Positions 9,929 through 19,316 are shown, numbered from the stretch's first letter. The stretch is DNA of 64,000 nucleotides from Streptococcus oralis (GCF_016028255.1 NZ_CP065707.1:1317001-1381000), one strand, 5' to 3'. Program-made: numbers and translations. Notes: a model not told the origin generated them from the letters alone.

Positions 9929-10657
9929 ATGAAATTATTAATTGAACTGCAAAAAATTGATCAGTTTATCTTGCCAGTAAACTATAATTACCTTCTTCAA
10001 TCGATGATTTATAATTTATTGAAAAATAAGGAAGACTTGTCTGCGCAACTTCATGAGATAGGTCATCAGTTTGAGGACAAACATTTTAAGCTTTTTACAT
10101 TTTCACTATTGCAAGGTCAATATAAAATGCGAGGAAAACGAATAGAGTTTCTTGATAAGGTGCGTTTTGAAATTAGAACGATTGATCAATCCATTTTATT
10201 CACTATTGCAGAGGCTTTGTCAAATCTAGATGAATTGCGAATTGGTCGAAACCTTGTAAAAATTTTAAATGTAAAAATTGAACAGAAGAAATTAATGGGG
10301 ACTTCTTATAAGATTCGGATGATTTCTCCCTTGGTGGTTCGTTCTACAGATCCTGAGACTAAAAAAACATTGTATTACAATCCATTTGATACGGAATTTA
10401 AGAGCAGAATCATGGAGAATCTTGAGAGAAAATATCAAGCTTATTATCATAAAGTACCGACAGGTAGATTTGATATAGAGCCGATAAATTTTTCTTTAAA
10501 AAATAAATTTGTTACCAAATACAAAGACTATCTCATAACGGGTTGGAAAGGAGAATTTGAGATAAGAGGAGATGCGGAGGTGTTGGATTTCCTCTATCAA
10601 GTTGGACTTGGTGAGAAGAATTCGATGGGATTCGGAATGTTTGTGATTGAAGAATAG
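9929..10657 (+). CDS. cas6: Cas6 pre-crRNA endoribonuclease
   Basis: 242 residues. The opening LPVNYNYLLQSMIYNLL is the Cas6 strand-helix signature, KHFKLFTFSLLQG is the end of the first ferredoxin-like fold, and the C-terminal glycine-rich loop GLGEKNSMGFGMF (from residue 226) is diagnostic of Cas6/RAMP proteins. Cas6 cuts the repeat transcript eight bases before the repeat end, which here would leave the 5' handle ATTGAGAC on each crRNA. First gene of the operon, with GGGAGG before the start; ten bases separate it from cmr1. Confidence 0.93.
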   Translation: MKLLIELQKIDQFILPVNYNYLLQSMIYNLLKNKEDLSAQLHEIGHQFEDKHFKLFTFSLLQGQYKMRGKRIEFLDKVRFEIRTIDQSILFTIAEALSNLDELRIGRNLVKILNVKIEQKKLMGTSYKIRMISPLVVRSTDPETKKTLYYNPFDTEFKSRIMENLERKYQAYYHKVPTGRFDIEPINFSLKNKFVTKYKDYLITGWKGEFEIRGDAEVLDFLYQVGLGEKNSMGFGMFVIEE

Positions 10658-10666
10658 GAGGATAGA

Positions 10667-11863
10667 GTGGATATGGAATTTAGAAATTGTAAGTTAGAAC
10701 TTGACTTAAAATGTCATGCGCCAATTATTCATTTCCAGCCTAGTGCTAATGCTAAAGGAGCTACTCTTAGAGCTAGTGAAGTGAAGCCGAAATTTGATAA
10801 ATATCTTTGGACGAAGGAACCTGAGGAACTTGCAACCTATAAACTGTTACCTTATAAGATGAAGTTTATAGCAAAAAATAAAGAGGTGATAGATGAGAAA
10901 GTTGCAGATGAATATGTTGATATCCCTCTCTATTATGCTAAGGACCAAAAAAGAATGGTTATAACTAATCCTAAAATAGTCATTACTTGTTTTGATCCTA
11001 CTCTTCAGAAATTGATAGTTAAGCATATCAAAAACTTTTTCATAGTGACAAATTTTGGAGCTGCCCAAGGAAAAGGATATGGTAGTTTCACAATTGATTC
11101 TGAGAAAAATGATCAGGTTGAGCAAGAAAATATTGAAAAAATCTTAATGGAAGAGTTTGGCTTAAAAACATTATATAAGATAGATTGTAATAAGCTAGTT
11201 GGAAAGTTAGCTAAGTTTGAAGCAATAAAAAAGATTTTTAGGATTATTGAAAACTTCTATAAGATTATTAAAGGAGGGATTAATCATAAGGAATATATAA
11301 AAGGTTTTTTGTTTATACATATGAATGAGAAGGGAATAAAAAATGAAAAAGCTGTTTTAAAAACAGAAATAATAGATCATCCATACGCTTCAAATCAAAA
11401 CAAAGTAAAACAGGAACCCAAAATTAATAGCCATAAAGAGTGTTACGTTAGAGCATTGCTTGGTCTATCTTCTTCCTTTGCTTTTAAGGATCAAAGAAGG
11501 CAAAAAGGTGGTGCAGTTGATGTGAATATTAAAATTTCACATGCTGATGAAACTATCGAACGTTTCCCTTCTCCTTTAACGTTTAAGGTTATTAATAAGA
11601 TTATTTATATTATTCCTAAAAAAATTGATGAGCAGATATGGAACCAAAAATTTATTTTCACTTATGAACTTGGTAAGGATGTGAAGAATAGTAACGGTAT
11701 CGATCCGAAAGTTAAACCAGAGGAACTAGAATTATACACTCCAGATTCAAATGAATTTTGTTTAGAAGATTTTTTAGAAGAGGCCGTTAGTTATTATAAT
11801 AAAGAAGTGAATAAAATCAAAGGTCCACAAATAGTTAAATACCACACCAAAGGAGATGAATAA
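10667..11863 (+). CDS. cmr1: Cmr1-position RAMP protein (Cas7 group), divergent
   Basis: 398 residues from a GTG start five bases after GGAGG; an ATG two codons later is an alternative. The first strand LDLKCHAPIIHFQP followed by GATLRASEVKPKFDKYLW corresponds to the Cmr1 signature in which a RAS/G box follows the first RAMP strand, and NFGAAQGKGYGSF (about residues 129-141) is a RAMP glycine-rich loop. The position between cas6 and cmr2 supports Cmr1, the subunit that caps the 3' end of the crRNA in the type III-B complex. The C-terminal half (from about residue 250) is not one I recognise. AT-rich even for this window. Confidence 0.7.
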   Translation: MDMEFRNCKLELDLKCHAPIIHFQPSANAKGATLRASEVKPKFDKYLWTKEPEELATYKLLPYKMKFIAKNKEVIDEKVADEYVDIPLYYAKDQKRMVITNPKIVITCFDPTLQKLIVKHIKNFFIVTNFGAAQGKGYGSFTIDSEKNDQVEQENIEKILMEEFGLKTLYKIDCNKLVGKLAKFEAIKKIFRIIENFYKIIKGGINHKEYIKGFLFIHMNEKGIKNEKAVLKTEIIDHPYASNQNKVKQEPKINSHKECYVRALLGLSSSFAFKDQRRQKGGAVDVNIKISHADETIERFPSPLTFKVINKIIYIIPKKIDEQIWNQKFIFTYELGKDVKNSNGIDPKVKPEELELYTPDSNEFCLEDFLEEAVSYYNKEVNKIKGPQIVKYHTKGDE

Positions 11864-13462
11864 ATGAAATATGTAGGTATAACAATCGGTCCGATTTTTA
11901 AAACTATTGGAGAGGCAATCTCTCCGGCAGGTTTGTGGTTCGGCAGTTATTTTTTCTCAACGGTGACAAAGAAACTCTGTGAAAAGCTTGTTGAGATTCC
12001 AACTGTTAAGATTTTTTCACCGTTTTATGATTCTGATAGTAATCAAAACCCACAAGAAGATGGTATTGGTCGTTACCATGATCGGATTTTGTTTTCAGTT
12101 GATGGTAATACAGTAACTGAGGAAGCATTGCAGAATATAATTTCAGAAGCGAAGAAGGAAATGGCTGAGAAATTCGGACTGTTTAATACAAAGGATTTTA
12201 GTATTTTTGTCGATAACTATCTGAGAATTGATTTTGTTATTCTTAATGAAAAAACTATCGAAATTATAGGAAAAAGTGAAAAAGCTGGAAATAATATAGC
12301 TATAATACTGAATGATGCTTTGGATGCATTGGAGCTGATGGCAGCGGGTAAGGGGAGAACAGATATGAACTTATTTGCTTCGTTCTTTGCAGGCAAGAAA
12401 GGCAATCGGAATATCTATATTAAAGAAAGTAAGCTATTTACAGGTACCAAACCAAATAGTCAGTTGGTTATAAAACATCCAGATCGTGATTCTGATTTAA
12501 AATCAATTGAAGACATTGCTCTATCTCGAAAGAAAGAGGAAAACTCTTCTGAAGAGATTCCTGATGGTGAGGTAACACCGACCAGAAGCGAATACTACGC
12601 AGTCGTTAATTCAGATGGGGATAAGGTCGGAACTCTTTTGAAAGCTTTATGTAAAGATGTAGAAATCTCTGAACAGTCTGATAGAATAAACATTTTTTCG
12701 AGGGCTTGTTTAGACTATGCTGGTGAAGCGGCTAAACTTGTCGGAAAATATGGGGGGATGACGATTTATGCTGGTGGGGATGATTTACTGTTTATTGCTC
12801 CTGTTCATTCTCTTTTATCCTTATGTAGTGAATTGGACGAAATGTTCAAAAAAACATTGAAAAAAGGTCTGGAAGAAGTAGATCTGCCAGATGATAGCAT
12901 CAATGTCAGCTTGTCTTTTGGTGTTGCTGTTCAGTATGTCAAATATCCTCTATATGAAGCGCTGGAAAGAGCTAGAGTTCAACTTTATAAGGCTAAAGAA
13001 AGTTGCGGTAATCGTCTGGGGATAGAGTTAGTCAAGCACAGTGGGAAAACTGTTCAATTGATGGTAGAAAACGAGAAGTTGGATGTCATTGATCATCTGA
13101 TAAACTATCGAGCGACTACGAACGATCAAGCACTGGAATCGGTTCTCTATAATCTGCAAGATACAGAAATTATTTTTAAGTTGTTATTTGAGAAGACCGC
13201 ACAGAATGCATTTGACCTTCAAGAATATAAAACCAGATTTTTAAATAACTTTAACAATCCTAACCAGTTGGCCTATCATGACTATCTGGGAAAAATAGCT
13301 AAATGTTTCTATGACAACTATTTGAAAGAGTATCATAAGCCAGTTACGAAAGTAAAGGTTGATGGGGTTTGTACAAAACGAAACATAAGTATAGGGGAAT
13401 ACTATACCAAGGAGTTGCAGGCTATTTTATTTTTGGTAAAGTTTTGGCAGGGAGGTAAGTGA
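11864..13462 (+). CDS. cmr2: Cas10 (Cmr2) without HD domain
   Basis: 532 residues, much shorter than Cas10 proteins that carry an HD nuclease. It begins directly with the Cmr2 type segment ITIGPIFKTIGEAISPAGLW, and no HD motif is seen. The second palm domain has SDGDKVG (D251, D253) and YAGGDDLLF with GGDD at residues 304-307, the metal-binding site of the nucleotide cyclase. In the type III family this palm makes cyclic oligoadenylates or, in CorA-linked Bacteroides systems, SAM-AMP when target RNA is bound. With the HD nuclease absent, interference must go through the second messenger and through target RNA cleavage by Cmr4. Starts right after the cmr1 stop. Confidence 0.92.
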   Translation: MKYVGITIGPIFKTIGEAISPAGLWFGSYFFSTVTKKLCEKLVEIPTVKIFSPFYDSDSNQNPQEDGIGRYHDRILFSVDGNTVTEEALQNIISEAKKEMAEKFGLFNTKDFSIFVDNYLRIDFVILNEKTIEIIGKSEKAGNNIAIILNDALDALELMAAGKGRTDMNLFASFFAGKKGNRNIYIKESKLFTGTKPNSQLVIKHPDRDSDLKSIEDIALSRKKEENSSEEIPDGEVTPTRSEYYAVVNSDGDKVGTLLKALCKDVEISEQSDRINIFSRACLDYAGEAAKLVGKYGGMTIYAGGDDLLFIAPVHSLLSLCSELDEMFKKTLKKGLEEVDLPDDSINVSLSFGVAVQYVKYPLYEALERARVQLYKAKESCGNRLGIELVKHSGKTVQLMVENEKLDVIDHLINYRATTNDQALESVLYNLQDTEIIFKLLFEKTAQNAFDLQEYKTRFLNNFNNPNQLAYHDYLGKIAKCFYDNYLKEYHKPVTKVKVDGVCTKRNISIGEYYTKELQAILFLVKFWQGGK

Positions 13463-14739
13463 TGACAGACTATCTTGTGACGTTTAGACCGCTAGGAGAC
13501 TATTCTTTTGGTTCAGATAGACGCTTTAGCTTTGTCGGTAAAAATAACTATTCGGAGGATGAATACGCTCCTTATTTTATCCGCACTAATCGCGTTCCTG
13601 AACAGTCCACAGTCTTTGGGATGATACGCTATCTTATCTTAGTCAGCAATGGGATTCAGTTGAACCAGGATTTTCAGTATGATGAGAATACGCGAGATAA
13701 AATCAAAGCTCTAATCGGAGAGAAGAGCTTTTCTCTAAATGGAGGTGTACAAAGTTTCGGAAAATTAGAAAAAATCTCTCCAATCTTTTTGCGTAAAAAT
13801 AGTAAGGAAGTCGTCATACCAAATCCTTTTAACAACAAGCAGGGGAGAGAGGGGATTGATCAGTTTGAACCAATAATACTAGAGGAAGAAATTACACTGC
13901 CAACTAGTTTTGGTGAAATCGCTCTGCCCAAATCTAAGGAATATAATCCTAAAGAAGGGTATGGGGATGGCTATTATAATATTAATACAGGCTGTCTAGA
14001 AGGAATCGAAGATATTTTTATGACTAAGGTAGCGACTGGTGTAAGGCGTGTTACGCAGAAGGATCTGCAGAACCTGAAGATAAATATTCGAGATTTGTGT
14101 AAGTTGTTTGTGAATGAAGATATGAAACAGGAAGTTTCTAATTTAGATAGGAATAGCAATCTTAGTTTAACCGAGTTTATAAATGATTTTATGAATTGGT
14201 TAGAAAAGTACAACAAAGGGGAAAAAAATCACTTTCAAGAAGAATTAGAAAAACTATCCAAAAATTTTGATGCTGACCGCCTATTTAAGCGAGAGGTACA
14301 TCAGCTACATAAGGACTATGAATTTGCTGTCTATGTAAAGGTTAAGGATAATTTCATATTAAAAGATGGTATCGTTCCTATGGGACAGAAAGGCACCCTT
14401 TTTAAGGTTTCTGTTCAAAAATCTGAAAATAATTTAGAAAGTGAAATCACAAAGCATTTCCAGAAACATACTCCAAAAGGTCAGACTTGGCAATACTGCC
14501 TCTCAGATGTGTGCCTCTTAAATGATGTGACAGGCTTTGCGATCTTAGAGGAAAAACTAGTTCGTCAGCTTCATACAGACCTTAAGGAAAATCGTCTGAA
14601 AGGTCTCAGTCTGCAAGGCCATCACCTTCTATACAAGGCGGGCAGTGTCTTTTATGGTGATGATAAAATTCCGTTAAAATCTGGCATAGAAGCAGCAGGC
14701 TATAATGTTATTTGCAAAATTGAAGGAAGTAAGGAGTAA
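13462..14739 (+). CDS. cmr3: Cmr3 (Cas5 group) subunit
   Basis: 425 residues. The start ATG shares one base with the cmr2 stop (TGATG) and lies six bases after GGGAGG; an in-frame GTG one codon earlier is too close to that site. The opening VTFRPLGDYSFGSDRRFSF and the VPEQSTVFGMIRYLIL helix match Cmr3, the Cas5-like protein that grips the 5' handle of the crRNA next to Cas10. The C-terminal region has GLSLQGHHLLYKAGSVFYG, a common Cmr3 end. Confidence 0.9.
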   Translation: MTDYLVTFRPLGDYSFGSDRRFSFVGKNNYSEDEYAPYFIRTNRVPEQSTVFGMIRYLILVSNGIQLNQDFQYDENTRDKIKALIGEKSFSLNGGVQSFGKLEKISPIFLRKNSKEVVIPNPFNNKQGREGIDQFEPIILEEEITLPTSFGEIALPKSKEYNPKEGYGDGYYNINTGCLEGIEDIFMTKVATGVRRVTQKDLQNLKINIRDLCKLFVNEDMKQEVSNLDRNSNLSLTEFINDFMNWLEKYNKGEKNHFQEELEKLSKNFDADRLFKREVHQLHKDYEFAVYVKVKDNFILKDGIVPMGQKGTLFKVSVQKSENNLESEITKHFQKHTPKGQTWQYCLSDVCLLNDVTGFAILEEKLVRQLHTDLKENRLKGLSLQGHHLLYKAGSVFYGDDKIPLKSGIEAAGYNVICKIEGSKE

Positions 14740-14742
14740 AAA

Positions 14743-15456
14743 ATGAAAGCAAAAATTTTTGTCATTGAATGTTTAACAAATTTGCATGTAGGAAATGGAG
14801 ATGTTAATTTTAACATCATTGATAACGAAGTGGAGCGCGATGTTGTGACGGGATTTCCGACGATTAACTCCTCAGGCGTTAAAGGTGCTCTGAGGGCCTT
14901 CTTTGAAGAAAACGACTTGTCGAACATTGATGAAATATTCGGTTCGGAAAGTAGTAAGATTACTACTTCAGGCGCATTAAAATTTCTTAGCGCGAATCTA
15001 CTAGCCCTGCCAATTCGTTCGATAAGTGGTGAGGATAAGCCTTATTCAATACATGCTCCGAAAACAGCTTGTGAAGATTTCAAGAAAATGCTTAAAAATT
15101 TGCAATTAGAAGATGTTTCAATAGAAGATATAAAGGGTGGAGATGAGGTGATAACTCTAGACGCAGATAATTCTTGCTTTGAAAAATATGGTTTACCAGT
15201 AATTGCTCGAAATAGTGTCGGAGAACAAACTAATTTGTGGTATGAGGAGGTTGTGCCCCACAAATCGATTTTCTATTTTGCAGTGGTGGCTTCAACCAAT
15301 GAGTCAGAAAACCTTTTAGAGATTTTTACAGATTCGGTGAGAGAGAAAATCATCCAGTTTGGTGCAAATGCTTCTGTAGGTTATGGACTTTGCAAGGTTA
15401 TTAAAGTGATTTCAGGAAATGAAGAAGGAGCAAACAATGGACAAGAACAGAATTAA
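14743..15456 (+). CDS. cmr4: Cmr4 (Cas7 backbone, target RNA nuclease)
   Basis: 237 residues. LTNLHVGNGDVNFNIIDNEV is followed by VTGFPTINSSGVKGALR (residues 36-51), the Cmr4 signature. D27 occupies the place of the catalytic aspartate (D26 of Pyrococcus Cmr4) that cuts target RNA at six-base intervals, so RNA cleavage is expected to be intact. The C-terminal FGANASVGYGLCKV is the glycine-rich RAMP loop. Forms the helical backbone along the crRNA. The end overlaps cmr5 by 20 bases. Confidence 0.93.
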   Translation: MKAKIFVIECLTNLHVGNGDVNFNIIDNEVERDVVTGFPTINSSGVKGALRAFFEENDLSNIDEIFGSESSKITTSGALKFLSANLLALPIRSISGEDKPYSIHAPKTACEDFKKMLKNLQLEDVSIEDIKGGDEVITLDADNSCFEKYGLPVIARNSVGEQTNLWYEEVVPHKSIFYFAVVASTNESENLLEIFTDSVREKIIQFGANASVGYGLCKVIKVISGNEEGANNGQEQN

Positions 15457-15850
15457 TCGGTTGCTTCCTATTGCTGTTGAGGTGATTGAAAAGGAGCTTA
15501 CGGAGCCAATTCCAAATGAGTTTAGAGGCTATATTGCTTCTTTTGGAGCTGCTATTACAATGGGAAGCCTCTCAGCAGCAGTTGCCTACTATTCGGCTAA
15601 ATCAAAAAATGCCAAAGAAGATCGTACCAAGCTACCTGTCATGATTTTGGAAGTTTTGAAGAAAGAAAACACAGATATTACGGCTACCACCTTGTTTGAG
15701 TATGTGACAGCGTTCAAAAATGATAATGAGAGTTTCGCTATCAAAGAAGATGTATTGCATGCAGCAATTGCGATAAAACTAGGGTTAAACTTGTTTGAAA
15801 TTGAGTCAAAAGATGAAAAAGCCAAGGAAGACGAGAAAAATGGAGGGTAA
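15437..15850 (+). CDS. cmr5: Cmr5 (Cas11 small subunit)
   Basis: 137 residues, all helical, starting MDKNRINRLLPIAVEVI with GAAGGAG six bases upstream; the in-frame ATG six codons earlier lacks a site. The central YIASFGAAITMGSLSAAVAYYS and VMILEVLKKEN match the small helical Cmr5 family, which forms the minor filament of the complex beside Cmr4. The gene overlaps cmr4 and sits two bases before cmr6. Confidence 0.9.
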   Translation: MDKNRINRLLPIAVEVIEKELTEPIPNEFRGYIASFGAAITMGSLSAAVAYYSAKSKNAKEDRTKLPVMILEVLKKENTDITATTLFEYVTAFKNDNESFAIKEDVLHAAIAIKLGLNLFEIESKDEKAKEDEKNGG

Positions 15851-15852
15851 GG

Positions 15853-16662
15853 ATGATGTTTAGTTCAAAAAACATGTCTTATATCTACTATCATGAATAT
15901 TTTGAAGGATTAGAAGAGCGGAGAGAACAATCGGGTCTAGTTTATGAACTGGGGGGATTAAAATCTAGTGAAGATCAATTTCGTGAGAGAAATAAGGCTT
16001 TGCAGGATTTTAAATTTGACATTTCTCTATCACCTCTGGAGCATTTGAAACATGCTTCAAAAGGTGTAGCAAGTGTTCAAACCTTTTCTTTGCAAACTAT
16101 TTATCCTGGTCTCATGATAGGAACGGGCAATCCCCATGATTTGAAATCAAAGGGTTCTATTTATTCTGGTTTTTCTTTTGATTATGTGACTGGACTGCCC
16201 TATATACCTGGCTCCTCAGTCAAAGGGGTACTGAAAAGCGTCTTTCCTAGGAAAGAAGATACCAAAGATGATATTAATCAACAAAAGATGAAGTATATTA
16301 AGTCACTTCTTAAACCAGAACTTTCTGATGAAGAAATCTATGGCTTGAAAGATAATATTTTTGAAGATAATGATGTCTTTTTAGATGCTTATCCAACTTC
16401 TAAAAATAAAACGAAGCAACAGTGCCTAGCATTGGAATTCATTACACCTCATAGTGATATAATCAAGAATCCTATTCCAATCAATTGTCTGAAAGTTAAA
16501 CCTGGAATCTCTTTTGAATTTGGCTTTTATCTGAAAGATTGTCAGCTTTCAGACGGAGTTAAGAAGGTTACGGTTGAACAAAAAATAGAGTTATTTAAAA
16601 GCATCTTGACTGATGTAGGTATTGGCGCCAAAACGAATGTTGGTTTCGGACAGTTAGAGTAG
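15853..16662 (+). CDS. cmr6: Cmr6 (Cas7 group) subunit
   Basis: 269 residues. GTGNPHDL precedes a glycine-aromatic strand and VTGLPYIPGSSVKGVLKSVF (about residues 112-131), the Cmr6 signature; the C-terminus GIGAKTNVGFGQLE is the closing glycine loop. Cmr6 sits near the 3' end of the backbone together with Cmr1. Last gene of the cas operon; no ring nuclease, CARF nuclease, cas1 or complete cas2 follows. Confidence 0.93.
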   Translation: MMFSSKNMSYIYYHEYFEGLEERREQSGLVYELGGLKSSEDQFRERNKALQDFKFDISLSPLEHLKHASKGVASVQTFSLQTIYPGLMIGTGNPHDLKSKGSIYSGFSFDYVTGLPYIPGSSVKGVLKSVFPRKEDTKDDINQQKMKYIKSLLKPELSDEEIYGLKDNIFEDNDVFLDAYPTSKNKTKQQCLALEFITPHSDIIKNPIPINCLKVKPGISFEFGFYLKDCQLSDGVKKVTVEQKIELFKSILTDVGIGAKTNVGFGQLE

Positions 16663-16889
16663 CAGAGCTCAATCGACAAGGGGATTTACAAATCGTATCT
16701 GAGGGACTTGCGCAACTCAAATAGCTCGAAAAGGTATAGAGGAGCTTGTTCAGATTAAGGAGTCTGAATATAAGGCAGCATTTACAAAGAGTTTAGAAAC
16801 AAGTGAAGTCAGCTATCGTACAGGGATAGGAGTTCAATCTTAGTTTGCGATAGCGATGGGTACAAAAAGATCGACCGACTTTTTCCATC
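16663..16889 (+). pseudogene. Coding remnant of unknown identity between cmr6 and the leader
   Basis: Two protein-like stretches in different frames can be read: ELNRQGDLQIVSEGLAQLK (16668-16724, then a stop) and IEELVQIKESEYKAAFTKSL continuing to a stop at about 16843. Both look like the helical C-terminus of one former protein interrupted by a frameshift. I do not recognise the family. No intact gene is present. Confidence 0.35.
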
Positions 16890-16951
16890 GAAATCTTGAA
16901 AAAAGCCCTGTTTTTTGATACAATCAATCTAGAAACAGCGAAAATGCTGTT
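16890..16951 (+). promoter_or_regulatory. CRISPR leader 1 with promoter and leader hairpin
   Basis: Promoter TTGAAA (16896-16901), 17-base spacer, TACAAT (16919-16924), so transcription should start about 20 bases before the first repeat. A perfect hairpin AACAGC-GAAAAT-GCTGTT (16934-16951) touches the first base of repeat 1. The same block recurs at 20923-20984 with one mismatch. Confidence 0.8.
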
Positions 16952-19303
16952 GTTCTACCTTACCTATAAGGAATTGAGACTTTTCCTTAACGTAAGCCTT
17001 ATGGTATTCAACTTCCAGCTGTTTTTGTTCTACCTTACCTATAAGGAATTGAGACAGAAGGACTGTATGAATTGGTATCTTCATATTTAAGTGTTATACC
17101 TTACCTATAAGGAATTGAGACTTAAAGCGTTGCATTTTCTTGATTTCTGGAAGGTTATCAATCTTCAGAGTTCTACCTTACCTAAAAGGAATTGAGACTC
17201 TCCCCTTTTGACAGACAGGATATAGGAAACCGTATATTTCGTTCTACCTTACCTATAAGGAATTGAGACGTTTTAACTTTCGAAAAGTGCTAATCGTTAA
17301 AAAATCAGTTATACCTTACCTATAAGGAATTGAGACGCTTATAAGGCAATCGATATTTCATTAGCTCATCCCGGGTTATACCTTACCTATAAGGAATTGA
17401 GACATACCATCAGCTGAGTCGCCACGGAGAATCTTGTAAAGCAACAAGGTATTATGTTATACCTTACCTATAAGGAATTGAGACGTTTAGAACCCCAATA
17501 TACATAGGTGCTATTTCTCTACTATGCTCATCTAAAGTTATACCTTACCTATAAGGAATTGAGACGCTTGACCCCAGAGACCGTTGGTTTCTGCGTCAAA
17601 GCTAAATAGTTTGATTGTTATACCTTACCTATAAGGAATTGAGACAATATTTGGTATTTTACCAGCTCTTCCCGGAAGAAACTCCATGGGTTATACCTTA
17701 CCTATAAGGAATTGAGACAATAAATCTTTCGCGGTCATACAAACCACCTCCAAAAAATATTTTTGTTCTACCTTACCTATAAGGAATTGAGACAAGGAAC
17801 TATCCTTCTCACCAGTTTTAGGTAGTCCTTTTTCTGGTTCTACCTTACCTATAAGGAATTGAGACATAACGTCATAAGACAATGTAAGGTCTGTTTCAGC
17901 CGTATATTCTGTTCCTGTTCTACCTTACCTATAAGGAATTGAGACATTCCAATCTCATCACCCAGACATTCAATTAAAACATAAATTTCTCTAGTTCTAC
18001 CTTACCTATAAGGAATTGAGACTTAAATTTCTCCTTCTCAGCACGTTGTGGGAAATTCTCTTGATAAAGTTATACCTTACCTATAAGGAATTGAGACTTT
18101 ACTGTTAAATATCTTAATTTAGCATTTTCTCCTTTTGTTCTACCTTACCTATAAGGAATTGAGACAGGTGATTCGTTAGCAGCAGTGATACCGTTCCAAG
18201 TTATACCTTACCTATAAGGAATTGAGACTCTCCCCTTTTGACAGACAGGATATAGGAAACCGTATATTTCGTTCTACCTTACCTATAAGGAATTGAGACA
18301 TTGTCTTTAAATCGACAAAATATCCTTTGGAAATATTCAGACTGTCAAGTTATACCTTACCTATAAGGAATTGAGACCTAATCGCAAAGCTAATAGCTCC
18401 TGGAACAGCAATTACAAGATTGTTGTACCTTACCTATAAGGAATTGAGACTTTTGGCCGTGACCAAATTTCATTTTCGCCGATTTTGCGATAAGTTATAC
18501 CTTACCTATAAGGAATTGAGACAGATATCCAGATTTTAAATCAAATCTATCAACTTGTGAATGTTCTTGTTCTACCTTACCTATAAGGAATTGAGACCTA
18601 TTAGGATATCATGAATTCTTGCTAAAAACGATGGCTCTTCATCTGTTATACCTTACCTATAAGGAATTGAGACGAATACGTTCTTTTTTCGAAATTTCAT
18701 CTTGAATTTTATAGTTATACCTTACCTATAAGGAATTGAGACTCTTTGATGATTGGACGGATCTTATCTTCTTTGATCTTGTTCTTGTCGTTATACCTTA
18801 CCTATAAGGAATTGAGACTTCCATTTGTGGAATAACTTTCTCAGCCACCCAAGGGTTTACTTCCGTTATACCTTACCTATAAGGAATTGAGTTGCTCACT
18901 CTCTGTCTCCTTTGTGATATAATAGGTAATACCTTACCTATAGGGAATTGAGACGTTAGAGTCCCAAGATATTTACTAGCACCTTCTCGGAATAGTAATA
19001 CCTTACCTATAAGGAATTGAGACTCTGTTTCTGAAAGAAAGTTGCCTGCCTTTAATGAGTCATCTGTAATACCTTACCTATAAGGAATGGAGACTTTTTT
19101 CTGATAAATTCCAATGAGTGTAAATAGCAATACTACGTAATACCTTACCTATAAGGAATTGAGGCCGTCAATTCTGATTTGACTGCAATTCGTTCTTCCA
19201 TTGGAACGTAATACCTTACCTATAAGGAATTGAGACTTTATTTAGAATACCTTGAAGATATTCTAGCTCCTCTTGATCGTTATACCTTACCTATAAGGAA
19301 TTG
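16952..19303 (+). CRISPR. CRISPR array 1: 33 repeats, 32 spacers
   Basis: 29-base repeats starting GTTMTACCTTACC and ending GGAATTGAGAC, with an internal CCTTA-CCTA-TAAGG hairpin and the Cas6-type 3' end ATTGAGAC. Spacers are 32-52 bases. Repeats 1-27 mix GTTC and GTTA variants (one GTTG); repeat 27 (18865) has a corrupted end (GAGTT); repeats 28-32 (18926, 18995, 19066, 19137, 19208) share GTAATACC and have 40-42 base spacers; the last repeat (19279-19303) stops at GAATTG. The 42-base spacer at 17199-17240 recurs exactly at 18229-18270. The leader side is left, so transcription is on the plus strand. Confidence 0.98.
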
Positions 19304-19316
19304 GTTGCTTCAACTG

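Noticed and set aside
9929..16662. Type III-A (Csm) assignment
   Set aside because: The subunits carry Cmr signatures (Cmr3, Cmr4 SGVKG box, Cmr5, Cmr6), and no Csm2-Csm5 or Csm6 is present.
16896..17882. Small open frames in the CRISPR array (repeated FYLTYKELR or LSQFLIGKV peptides)
   Set aside because: They are translations of the repeats in either direction and have no ribosome sites.
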